From a virus: DNA of 28,791 nucleotides. The position numbers and the translations under genes are program-made. The stretch covers positions 1 to 28,791 of IMG/VR virus record IMGVR_UViG_3300035010_000003. One strand, given 5' to 3'. Shown here piece by piece: positions 23,282 to 28,791 of the stretch (positions within the stretch are counted from its first letter, which is position 1; each line of letters starts with the position of its first letter). The notes beneath the pieces were generated by a model. The model saw only the letters and a list, made by a program, of their open reading frames with translations, searched no databases and was not told the DNA's origin.

Positions 23282-23326
23282 CTCCGAAGGCAAAGGTCAC
23301 ACGTTCGAATCGTGTCGGGCGCGCCA
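23282..23326 (+). repeat. attR: stranded 3' half of tRNA-Arg
   Basis: The segment runs from the anticodon loop to CCA and matches the 3' half of the tRNA at 6110-6154 except for four bases. It has no 5' half beside it and cannot fold as a tRNA. Its acceptor strand CGGGCGC and stem GGCAA pair perfectly with the 5' half of the tRNA at 6078, better than the half now attached there. The two T-arm differences compensate each other (ACACG/CGTGT). Confidence 0.88.
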
Positions 23327-24964
23327 CTTCCGTTCAAAACTGCGAACACCCAGATTGCGCGCGGCATTGCCCGCGATCGCCTGCTCCAGGGTGGATTTAT
23401 CCCCGATGATGCGGACGAGATCGTCGTCGACTTCGACGCGATCGACGACCGACTGGATGTAGGCCTTGCGGAACGGGATATCGCCGGCTGTGACGCTTTC
23501 GCGCATGAGGCGTCCGAACCGCTCGATGGCTTCCGGCTCCAGGACGACCGACGGGGCAGCTTGCGCCCTGATTCGCTCCAGCGCGGCGGTGGCGCGATCA
23601 CGCTCGAGCTTGAGGGTGGCGATCCGCTCCTTCAGCAGGTCGTCGAGATCGGTCACGCCATCCTCGACCATCTTGTAGAGGCGTTTCAACCTGTCCTCGG
23701 CCTGGGTCGCCTCGGTCTGGAGAGTCGTGATCCGGGTGTCGACCTCCAGTGCGCGCTCAGCGCGCCCCGCCGCCAGGCCGGCAAGCATCACCGTGAGCCG
23801 GTCCGGCTGGAACAGGTGGTCGACGAGATGGTCGGTGACGAGCGTGTCGAGCCTGTCCATCCGGATGGCTCGCCCCTTGCAGGCCGTCTTACCCATCCGG
23901 CCATGGACGGAGCATGAGTAGTAGCGGTGGACCTGCCCCGATTTCGAGGTGCCGGTCCGCAGGGTCATCGCGCCCGAGCAGGTCGCGCAGGTCGCAAGGC
24001 CGGTCAGCAGGATCGGACCGGTGACGACGCGCGGCGGCGTGGTCATCGGGGCGTTGACCTTCATGCGCGCCTGCACCGCGTCGAATTCGTCGCGCGGGAT
24101 GATGGCCGGCACCTCGACAACGATGTGCTCGCTCGCCGGTTTCTGAGACAGTGTTTTGGCCTCGCGCCTGTTGAAAACCCACTGCCCGATATAGACGGTG
24201 TTGGTCAGGATGCCGTGGACGGTCGCGACGCCGAAGCGGGCTCCCTTGCGCGTGCGGTAGCCGCGCTCGTTCAGCCAGCAGGTCAGTTGCTTGATGCCGA
24301 GCGGTCCGCTCGTCCCGTCACCCGACCGGTAGAGCTTGAAGATCTGCCGCACGGTCTCCGCTTCGACCGGATCCTCGACAAGCTTCTTCTTGGCCCGGTT
24401 GCCGCGCTTCTCGACTTCGGCGGTGGTGTAGCCGAGCGGAACCGGCGAGCCGTTATAGAAACCTTGGCGTGCATTTTCTTTCATTGCACGTAAAACGTGT
24501 TTTGCGTTCTCCCGGCTCTGATATTCGTCGAACAGCGCGATCACCTGGCGCATCATCACCTGAGCCGGATCATCGCCTAGTTCCTGGGTGATGGAGACGA
24601 GACGCACGCCCGCCTTTGCCAGCTTGCGGATATACATCTCCAGGCCGAAGGCATCGCGGAAGAAGCGACTGAAGGAGTGGACCAGGATCACGTCGAACGG
24701 CCGATCGTCGTCGGTCGCGCGCTCGATCATCTTCTGGAATTCCGGTCTGGCATCGTCGGTCGCCGAGGCGCCGGGCTCGACATATTCGGCGAGGAGGTTC
24801 CAGCCTTTGCCAGCGCAGAAAGCGATGATCTGCTTGCGCTGATCCGGGATCGACAGGTCAGACTCGGCTTGCCGTCCGGTCGACACACGAAAGTATCCAC
24901 ACGCACGAACCGGGCCGTCCGATATCGTCGACTCAAAATTCGACTTGTGAAGATACTTGTTCAT
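23297..24964 (-). CDS. Large serine recombinase
   Basis: This protein of 555 residues begins with a resolvase-type catalytic domain: the nucleophile Ser28 is in GYFRVSTGRQ, and VILVHSFSRFFRDAF is the conserved second motif. A recombinase domain (GSPVPLGYTTAEVEKRG, NERGYRTRKG) is followed by a zinc ribbon with CATCSG and CSVHG...ACKG, then a long coiled coil (LQTEATQAEDRLKRLY, IATLKLERDRATAALERI). This is the architecture of phage and ICE integrases. The last residues (KWRARHDSNV) are translated from the antisense of the tRNA remnant, and its stop codon lies within it. It probably belongs to the right-hand element rather than to the satellite, which has its own integrase. Confidence 0.93.
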   Translation of the reverse strand: MNKYLHKSNFESTISDGPVRACGYFRVSTGRQAESDLSIPDQRKQIIAFCAGKGWNLLAEYVEPGASATDDARPEFQKMIERATDDDRPFDVILVHSFSRFFRDAFGLEMYIRKLAKAGVRLVSITQELGDDPAQVMMRQVIALFDEYQSRENAKHVLRAMKENARQGFYNGSPVPLGYTTAEVEKRGNRAKKKLVEDPVEAETVRQIFKLYRSGDGTSGPLGIKQLTCWLNERGYRTRKGARFGVATVHGILTNTVYIGQWVFNRREAKTLSQKPASEHIVVEVPAIIPRDEFDAVQARMKVNAPMTTPPRVVTGPILLTGLATCATCSGAMTLRTGTSKSGQVHRYYSCSVHGRMGKTACKGRAIRMDRLDTLVTDHLVDHLFQPDRLTVMLAGLAAGRAERALEVDTRITTLQTEATQAEDRLKRLYKMVEDGVTDLDDLLKERIATLKLERDRATAALERIRAQAAPSVVLEPEAIERFGRLMRESVTAGDIPFRKAYIQSVVDRVEVDDDLVRIIGDKSTLEQAIAGNAARNLGVRSFERKWRARHDSNV

Positions 24965-24994
24965 CTTTGCTTTCCCGCGCAGACCGATTTCTGT

Positions 24995-25023
24995 ATTAAA
25001 GCATAATTCTTCTTATAGATCAA
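24995..25023 (-). promoter_or_regulatory. Promoter of the serine recombinase gene
   Basis: On the minus strand, -35 TTGATC (25023-25018), a 17-bp spacer and -10 TTTAAT (25000-24995) lie in an AT-rich stretch that stands out from the GC-rich surroundings. The transcript would start about 25 bases before the ATG at 24964. The rest of the gap up to 25190 holds no gene I can support. Confidence 0.6.
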
Positions 25024-25190
25024 ATATTTACAGCATGGCGACGAGCGATATCCTCGCTCGGATTGATTTCGCGCCAGGGACGACCGGGCAAGCCAGCGCT
25101 CGCTACTTCTCAGCCTCTGCATCATGCGATGCGGCCGAGGTTATCGATCCTGCAGACGATGGCTAGCGCAAGTGCCGCCGCGGGAGCGGC

Positions 25191-25508
25191 CTATCCACGC
25201 GCGGCGCGTCCGTCACCGAAGATCTGGCGCATGGCTTCGGCCTCGGCCGGTTCCCTGCAGGGCACGGCCGTCATCTTGACGACCACAGCGCGCGCGGACT
25301 GCCGGATCAGCATCAGCCAGCCCCGACCCTTGATGATCATGCTGTCGACGCCGTTCGGGCAGGTCTCATCCTGCCAAACGCCCCAGACGATGTCGCTGCC
25401 AGCGATGATCTCGCGCACGGCGTCGGTGTGGTTCTCGCTCCGGAGGATAAGGCCCTGGTTCGCGTTGGCCATGTCCACGAGCGTCTGCAGATGCTGCTGT
25501 TCATTCAT
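25191..25508 (-). CDS. Hypothetical protein in relaxase operon
   Basis: The product is 105 residues; the ATG overlaps the upstream gene by eight bases and has AAGGAA six bases ahead. The sequence (MNEQQHLQTLVDMANANQGLILRSENHTDAVREII, IVWGVWQDETCPNGVDSMII) reads like a compact alpha/beta protein and resembles no family I can name. It is the last gene of a probable three-gene operon headed by the relaxase. A role in transfer or its control is inferred from context only. Confidence 0.7.
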   Translation of the reverse strand: MNEQQHLQTLVDMANANQGLILRSENHTDAVREIIAGSDIVWGVWQDETCPNGVDSMIIKGRGWLMLIRQSARAVVVKMTAVPCREPAEAEAMRQIFGDGRAARG

Positions 25509-25755
25509 GTCGAGTTCCTTCTGATCGGGTCGGTGGCACGGGCCGGGCTGGTTTGGGGCGAGGTTCTCGACGGTCCTGCTTGCCCGGCGGGGTCAGGATT
25601 CCGTCGAGAAGGCGACCGAGCCAGGTCTCGATCACGTCGAGCTCGGCCGGCGTGACCGGGACCGGTTTGGGCCAGTCACCGACGACGGTCGGGTTACCGC
25701 CGCGTTCTGGCGAGCCGACGCAGGCGGCGGGCCCTCTCTCACGCTCAAAGCTCAT
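25501..25755 (-). CDS. Small hypothetical protein downstream of relaxase
   Basis: The product is 84 residues from the ATG at 25755, overlapping the end of the relaxase gene by 11 bases in another frame. The N-terminal half is polar; the conserved-looking core is VTPAELDVIETWLGRLLDGILTPPG, an amphipathic helix; the C terminus is Arg/Pro-rich and basic. It could be a small accessory DNA- or protein-binding factor of the relaxase. The longer open frame upstream is a shadow of the relaxase gene. Confidence 0.6.
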   Translation of the reverse strand: MSFERERGPAACVGSPERGGNPTVVGDWPKPVPVTPAELDVIETWLGRLLDGILTPPGKQDRREPRPKPARPVPPTRSEGTRHE

Positions 25756-28381
25756 GGTCGAGCTCGCGGCGTCGTGAGGCGGTCGGGGTCCGGCTTTTCG
25801 TCTGTTCGCGATCCGCTTCGATCGCCGCGACGGTCGAAAGCTTGACGTTGGACCGCGACAGGCGCCCGGCGAGCCAGACGCGGCGTTCCAGCGCCGATGG
25901 CACGGCATCCGGCATCTGTCGATCGAGAGGGCGGTCGGCGAGCAGATGACGATCGATCGCTGCCGTATCGACAACCAGGGTCGTCTCGATTCGCGCCCGG
26001 CTCGCGGCGACATAGATGTCGTGGCGATCGAGCGCGGGATCGGCGAGAACCAGCGCACGGTCGACGGTCAGCCCCTGACTTCCGTAGATCGAGCTCGCAT
26101 AGCTCCAGCCGAGGCGGACGCGGCCCTTCTCGTCGGCCAACGCGGCGGGGTCGAACGTGACGAGACGCCCGCCGATAACAGCTTCGATCCGAACCCTGCG
26201 CCCATCCGGCGCATTCCGTTCGGCTTGCTCCATCACCTTGGTGACGATGCCGACCGATCCGTTGACGACACCGAGTTCGTCGCTGCGAACGAGGAACCGG
26301 ATGTGATCGCCGGCTGCGAGCATCAGCTGGTTTGCATGTCCGGACGGGGTGACCGCCGCGATCTCGATCTCGGGTCCGCGGATCAGTCCCCTGTGCTTGA
26401 GCCGGCTGCGAATCTCGCGCGAAATCGCCGCGACCTGCGCGTTGGTCTTGGCCAAAAGCAGGGTGGAAGCGGTCGGATCGACATCCTGCGCTGCTTCCCA
26501 ACCATCGACGATCGCCGTAATGGCGGCCTTGGCGCCTTTCGTCTCGACGAGCATTCCACGCTTGGCGAAGGCGTCGAGCGCGCGACCGGCCTCGCCGGCG
26601 CCGAAATCGCGCACGGCGTCTCTCGCCCAGGCGTCGTGCTGGCGCACGATCGTCTCGACGCGGGCGGCCTCGACGGCGCGGCTGACGAGATCGAGCCCGG
26701 GACCCGCGCCGATCGCCTGGAGCTGGCCGCGATCGCCGACGAGGATCAGCTTGGCCTGCGCCTGCTGCACCTCCGACAGGATCGCATACATGTCGCGCGA
26801 CGAGAGCAGGCCGGCTTCGTCGACGATCAACACGGTATTCCGGTCGAGAAACCTGTGCCCTCGCTTCGCCTTCTCGATCCAGCTCGCGGTGGCGCGCGCC
26901 TCGATGCCGAGGTCGCTCTGCAGCATCCGGGCGATGCGCCAGGCGGAAGCGGCGCCGAGAACCCGATAGCCTGCTTCCTGATACGCGCTGACGATCGGAG
27001 CGAGGGTCGTCGTCTTGCCGCTGCCCGGCGCGCCCTCGATGAGCGCGATGGCCTGGGAGCCCGCCGCGGCCAAGGCAGCATCCTGCTGCTCGAAGCTGAG
27101 ACCGGCCTCTTTGCATCGTACGATCAACGCGGTCTGGTCGACGCCCTTGCGCGTATCGGCGGCGAGGTCGCGCGCGATCTCGACGACCTGGCGCTCGATC
27201 GCGACCATTTCGGAAGTCGAGTAGCGGGGAAGCCCGATGGCATCGCGGCCGATCTCGACGACCGCACCGTCCTGCAGCAGTCGTTCGACCTCAGGACCCG
27301 CCCGCTCGGCCGGAAGTCCGGTGCCGACAAGCGCGGCCGAGACCGCCCGGAAGAGATCGCGCCGTTCGAAGACGCTGCGGGCTTCGGTGAGTTCGCGCGG
27401 CAGGGCGGACAGCCGCTCGGCCAGCAATCGCTCCCCGAGCTCCAATTCGGGCTGGCGGCCCTGCCCGCGAAGATTCTCCGTGAAGGACGCAACTGCGACG
27501 CCCCGCGCTGCGGCGGCCTCGGCCCAGATCTCCTCGCGCGAGCGGGTGCCGGCTTCGCTCTTCGCTTCGCGCGTCGCCCGGGTGATCGCCGAGGCGAGCG
27601 CCACGGCCGAGCGGCTGGTCGTCTGGTGCTCGGCGAGCTCGTCTTCGATCTCTCTCCGGCGCGCGCTGAAATACCGGATCAACTCATCGGTAACGCCGGC
27701 GAGCTCGAAGGTACCGTTGTAGCCGATGCGGTCGATCGAAAAGCCGAGCGCTTCGAGTTCGTGAGCCAAAGCCGCGTGATAATGCGCGCCTGCGGCCATC
27801 TTCCAGTCGCGCAGGATCTTCGAATGGATGGCTCCGACCGTCCCGTCCGCCCGCGTGGCGAGATTGAGAATGACGGCGTGTGTATGGAGGTTTGGATCGC
27901 CGAAGATGCGCCCGTCGGCATGTTCGGCCGGGCGGCTTTCGCCATGCTGGAACAACGCGGCCGAGAGCGCGACCGGCTCGAGCGTCAGGCCGCCTTTGCC
28001 ACGGCGCGCCCACATCGCTTCCCGCTCGACGACACCGAGAGCTGAACGGACCGCACGCTCCTGTGCGGCTTCGATGGCGGACTTTCGTTCCGGGCTGGCG
28101 AAAGCCCAGGCTTCCGCGACGGAACGCGGCGCGCTGAAGGTGAGATCGAAAGCCGGGACACGATCGGCCCGGCCGCTCTGCGAGAGCAGGATTTTGCCAT
28201 CGGCGCCGACGCCTGCGTAGAGGCGCTCGAATGCGACCGGCTCGACCTCGGCGCCGTCCACGAGCCCGAAATCGCCGGCGGGAGCATACCAACGGCCAGT
28301 CGGCTCGACGGTACCGAGGTAGTATTCGGCTCCGCGGAGATAATACGCGCTGGCTGCGGCGGGATTCCAGGTAGCGACCAA
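25745..28381 (-). CDS. MobF-family conjugative relaxase-helicase (TrwC/TraA-like)
   Basis: The protein has about 878 residues. The N-terminal relaxase domain has tyrosine pairs near the start (AYYLRG, EYYLG; Tyr13/14 and Tyr20/21) and the metal-binding histidines His146 (LFQHGESR), His166 and His168 (DPNLHTHAV). A RecD-like helicase follows with Walker A in IEGAPGSGKTTTL, Walker B in VLIVDEAGLLSS, and motif VI in YVAASRARIETT. It would nick at oriT, stay bound to the strand and unwind the DNA for transfer. No ATG or GTG fits the start; the TTG at 28381 has GGAGG five bases ahead, and a TTG at 28393 would add four residues. The ribosome site lies in a hairpin. Confidence 0.92.
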   Translation of the reverse strand: MVATWNPAAASAYYLRGAEYYLGTVEPTGRWYAPAGDFGLVDGAEVEPVAFERLYAGVGADGKILLSQSGRADRVPAFDLTFSAPRSVAEAWAFASPERKSAIEAAQERAVRSALGVVEREAMWARRGKGGLTLEPVALSAALFQHGESRPAEHADGRIFGDPNLHTHAVILNLATRADGTVGAIHSKILRDWKMAAGAHYHAALAHELEALGFSIDRIGYNGTFELAGVTDELIRYFSARRREIEDELAEHQTTSRSAVALASAITRATREAKSEAGTRSREEIWAEAAAARGVAVASFTENLRGQGRQPELELGERLLAERLSALPRELTEARSVFERRDLFRAVSAALVGTGLPAERAGPEVERLLQDGAVVEIGRDAIGLPRYSTSEMVAIERQVVEIARDLAADTRKGVDQTALIVRCKEAGLSFEQQDAALAAAGSQAIALIEGAPGSGKTTTLAPIVSAYQEAGYRVLGAASAWRIARMLQSDLGIEARATASWIEKAKRGHRFLDRNTVLIVDEAGLLSSRDMYAILSEVQQAQAKLILVGDRGQLQAIGAGPGLDLVSRAVEAARVETIVRQHDAWARDAVRDFGAGEAGRALDAFAKRGMLVETKGAKAAITAIVDGWEAAQDVDPTASTLLLAKTNAQVAAISREIRSRLKHRGLIRGPEIEIAAVTPSGHANQLMLAAGDHIRFLVRSDELGVVNGSVGIVTKVMEQAERNAPDGRRVRIEAVIGGRLVTFDPAALADEKGRVRLGWSYASSIYGSQGLTVDRALVLADPALDRHDIYVAASRARIETTLVVDTAAIDRHLLADRPLDRQMPDAVPSALERRVWLAGRLSRSNVKLSTVAAIEADREQTKSRTPTASRRRELDHEL

Positions 28382-28384
28382 AAT

Positions 28385-28405
28385 GGCCTCCAATGACAGG
28401 AGGCC
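28385..28405 (-). promoter_or_regulatory. Hairpin covering the relaxase ribosome site
   Basis: The arms GGCCTCC (28385-28391) and GGAGGCC (28399-28405) are perfectly complementary around a 7-nt loop. On the minus-strand mRNA the 3' arm contains GGAGG, the likely ribosome site for the TTG at 28381. Folding would hide it and reduce relaxase synthesis. Confidence 0.5.
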
Positions 28406-28480
28406 TTCGAATTAGCCGGCAGGGCGCCTTCAAAGTTTGGGATTAACTCGCGTAGCGCCGTCCGACTGCTCTAATGGCAT

Positions 28481-28509
28481 CGGATCGCTCTCCGACAGGA
28501 GGCGATCCG
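28481..28509. terminator. Hairpin in the gap before the relaxase gene
   Basis: CGGATCG (28481-28487) and CGATCCG (28503-28509) form the outer stem, with CTCC/GGAG as a second stem inside, so most of the 29 bases pair. No T run follows on either strand. It may end transcription of the partial gene to the right or be part of an oriT region. The 28394-28550 gap has no convincing gene. Confidence 0.35.
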
Positions 28510-28550
28510 AAATCGTCCGTCTCGCGAACTCGATTTGCGAAGAGGCGAGG

Positions 28551-28790
28551 CTACGGGTTGAGCCAGGGCGCGGGCTCATGGCCGAGGCGGCGATCGGGCC
28601 AACCCGTCGCCGGAATATCGACAACCGCGGGATTGCCCAAGCCCAGGATCATCGCCCGAACGATGGGCTGCCCCTTCTGCATCCGCACGCCGAGTTCGGT
28701 TTCGAGGCGATCTTCAGCCAGGACGGGAGCGGTTTCGCGAACCGTGTCGCGAATGTTCCGCTTGGCGGCCGGATCATATCTCTCTGGCCC
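28551..28790 (-). CDS. Hypothetical protein, 5' end outside window
   Basis: A frame open to the right edge reads at least 79 residues (GPERYDPAAKRNIRDTV..., then ETELGVRMQKGQPIVRAMI and GHEPAPWLNP) and stops at TAG 28551-28553. Codon usage looks like real coding sequence and no other frame competes. The family is not recognised. It is on the same strand as the relaxase and upstream of it, so it may belong to the same element, but the 157-bp gap with a hairpin suggests separate transcription. Confidence 0.6.
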   Translation of the reverse strand, partial: GPERYDPAAKRNIRDTVRETAPVLAEDRLETELGVRMQKGQPIVRAMILGLGNPAVVDIPATGWPDRRLGHEPAPWLNP

Positions 28791-28791
28791 A

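Larger units (their letters stand above)
6110..23326. mobile_element. Integrated capsid-forming phage-satellite-like element (about 17.2 kb)
   Basis: The boundaries are the tRNA-Arg gene and a repeat of its 3' half; a tyrosine integrase lies at the right end. Inside are control genes, a primase-helicase set, and a full HK97-type head module (portal, protease, major capsid, connectors, HNH, TerS, TerL). No tail tube, tape measure, tail fibre, baseplate, holin, endolysin or spanin could be found, and there is no gap of more than about 240 bases in which such genes could hide. Known cf-PICIs have the same parts list and use helper-phage tails. A defective prophage that lost its tail and lysis genes is the main alternative, but the gene array is continuous and overlapping with no debris at the expected junction. 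Confidence 0.85.
23297..28791. mobile_element. Second element: serine recombinase plus MobF relaxase region (right end outside window)
   Basis: A serine recombinase, two small genes, a TrwC/TraA-like relaxase and a further partial gene follow the right attachment site. A recombinase and relaxase side by side suggest an integrative mobilisable or conjugative element. No type IV secretion gene is visible, so whether it is self-transmissible cannot be told. The boundary at the left is uncertain because the recombinase gene runs into the tRNA remnant. Confidence 0.6.

Noticed and set aside
23282-23326. A second functional tRNA gene
   Set aside because: Only the 3' half is present; no acceptor 5' strand, D arm or 5' anticodon stem lies upstream.
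23221-23601. A minus-strand frame containing [15 protein letters not shown]
   Set aside because: This peptide is the well-known translation of antisense tRNA sequence; here it comes from the stranded tRNA half.
25063-25524. A 153-codon plus-strand frame after the recombinase promoter
   Set aside because: It is opposite the hypothetical gene at 25191-25508, which has a better ribosome site and operon context.
25946-28045. A 699-codon plus-strand frame opposite the relaxase
   Set aside because: It is an antisense shadow; the relaxase frame has all expected motifs.

Overview
The window looks like a chromosomal stretch of a GC-rich alphaproteobacterium, most likely a member of the Rhizobiales (Hyphomicrobiales). 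The inference rests on codon usage, gene families and the tRNA-Arg sequence; I could not run a taxonomic search. It falls into three parts: core chromosome (1 to about 6110), an integrated 17.2 kb phage-satellite-like element in tRNA-Arg(CCG) (about 6110 to 23326), and the start of a second mobile element with a serine recombinase and a MobF relaxase (about 23297 to the right edge).

Core part. The 3' end of an FMN-binding glutamate-synthase-family gene is followed by a two-gene RND efflux operon (periplasmic adaptor and inner-membrane pump) that ends in a strong hairpin, and then by tRNA-Arg(CCG).

Integrated element. It is bounded by the intact tRNA-Arg at the left and a 45-nt copy of the tRNA 3' half at the right, next to a tyrosine integrase. 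Both ends carry an identical 19-bp block that looks like integrase arm sites. Most genes run leftward in one long, tightly overlapping array. The order is: divergent control genes (an HTH-only protein and an S24-like protein), two MerR-like regulators, an AlpA-like HTH protein, a topoisomerase VI A-like TOPRIM protein, a primase-helicase split into three reading frames, a small iteron-bearing gene, then a complete HK97-type head and packaging module (portal, protease, capsid, connectors, HNH, small and large terminase). There are no tail, tail-fibre, tape-measure, holin or endolysin genes. This is the logic of a capsid-forming phage-inducible chromosomal island (cf-PICI): it makes and fills its own heads and takes tails from a helper phage.

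The most striking non-coding signal is a 9-bp iteron (TGTAGCACC family) present in two clusters about 7.5 kb apart. The two clusters share one layout: direct copies, one inverted copy, a 22-24 nt spacer, then three tandem copies. They resemble in principle the ori/crr pair of satellite P4 and are candidate replication sites for the element's own primase-helicase.

Integration appears to have replaced the 3' half of the host tRNA-Arg. The half stranded at the right end pairs perfectly with the tRNA 5' half, while the present hybrid has two G-U wobbles, one of them at 3:70.

Right part. The serine recombinase reads into the antisense of the tRNA remnant and uses a stop codon inside it. It is followed by two small genes and a TrwC/TraA-like relaxase-helicase, pointing to a second, conjugation-related element in tandem. 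A further gene is cut by the window edge.
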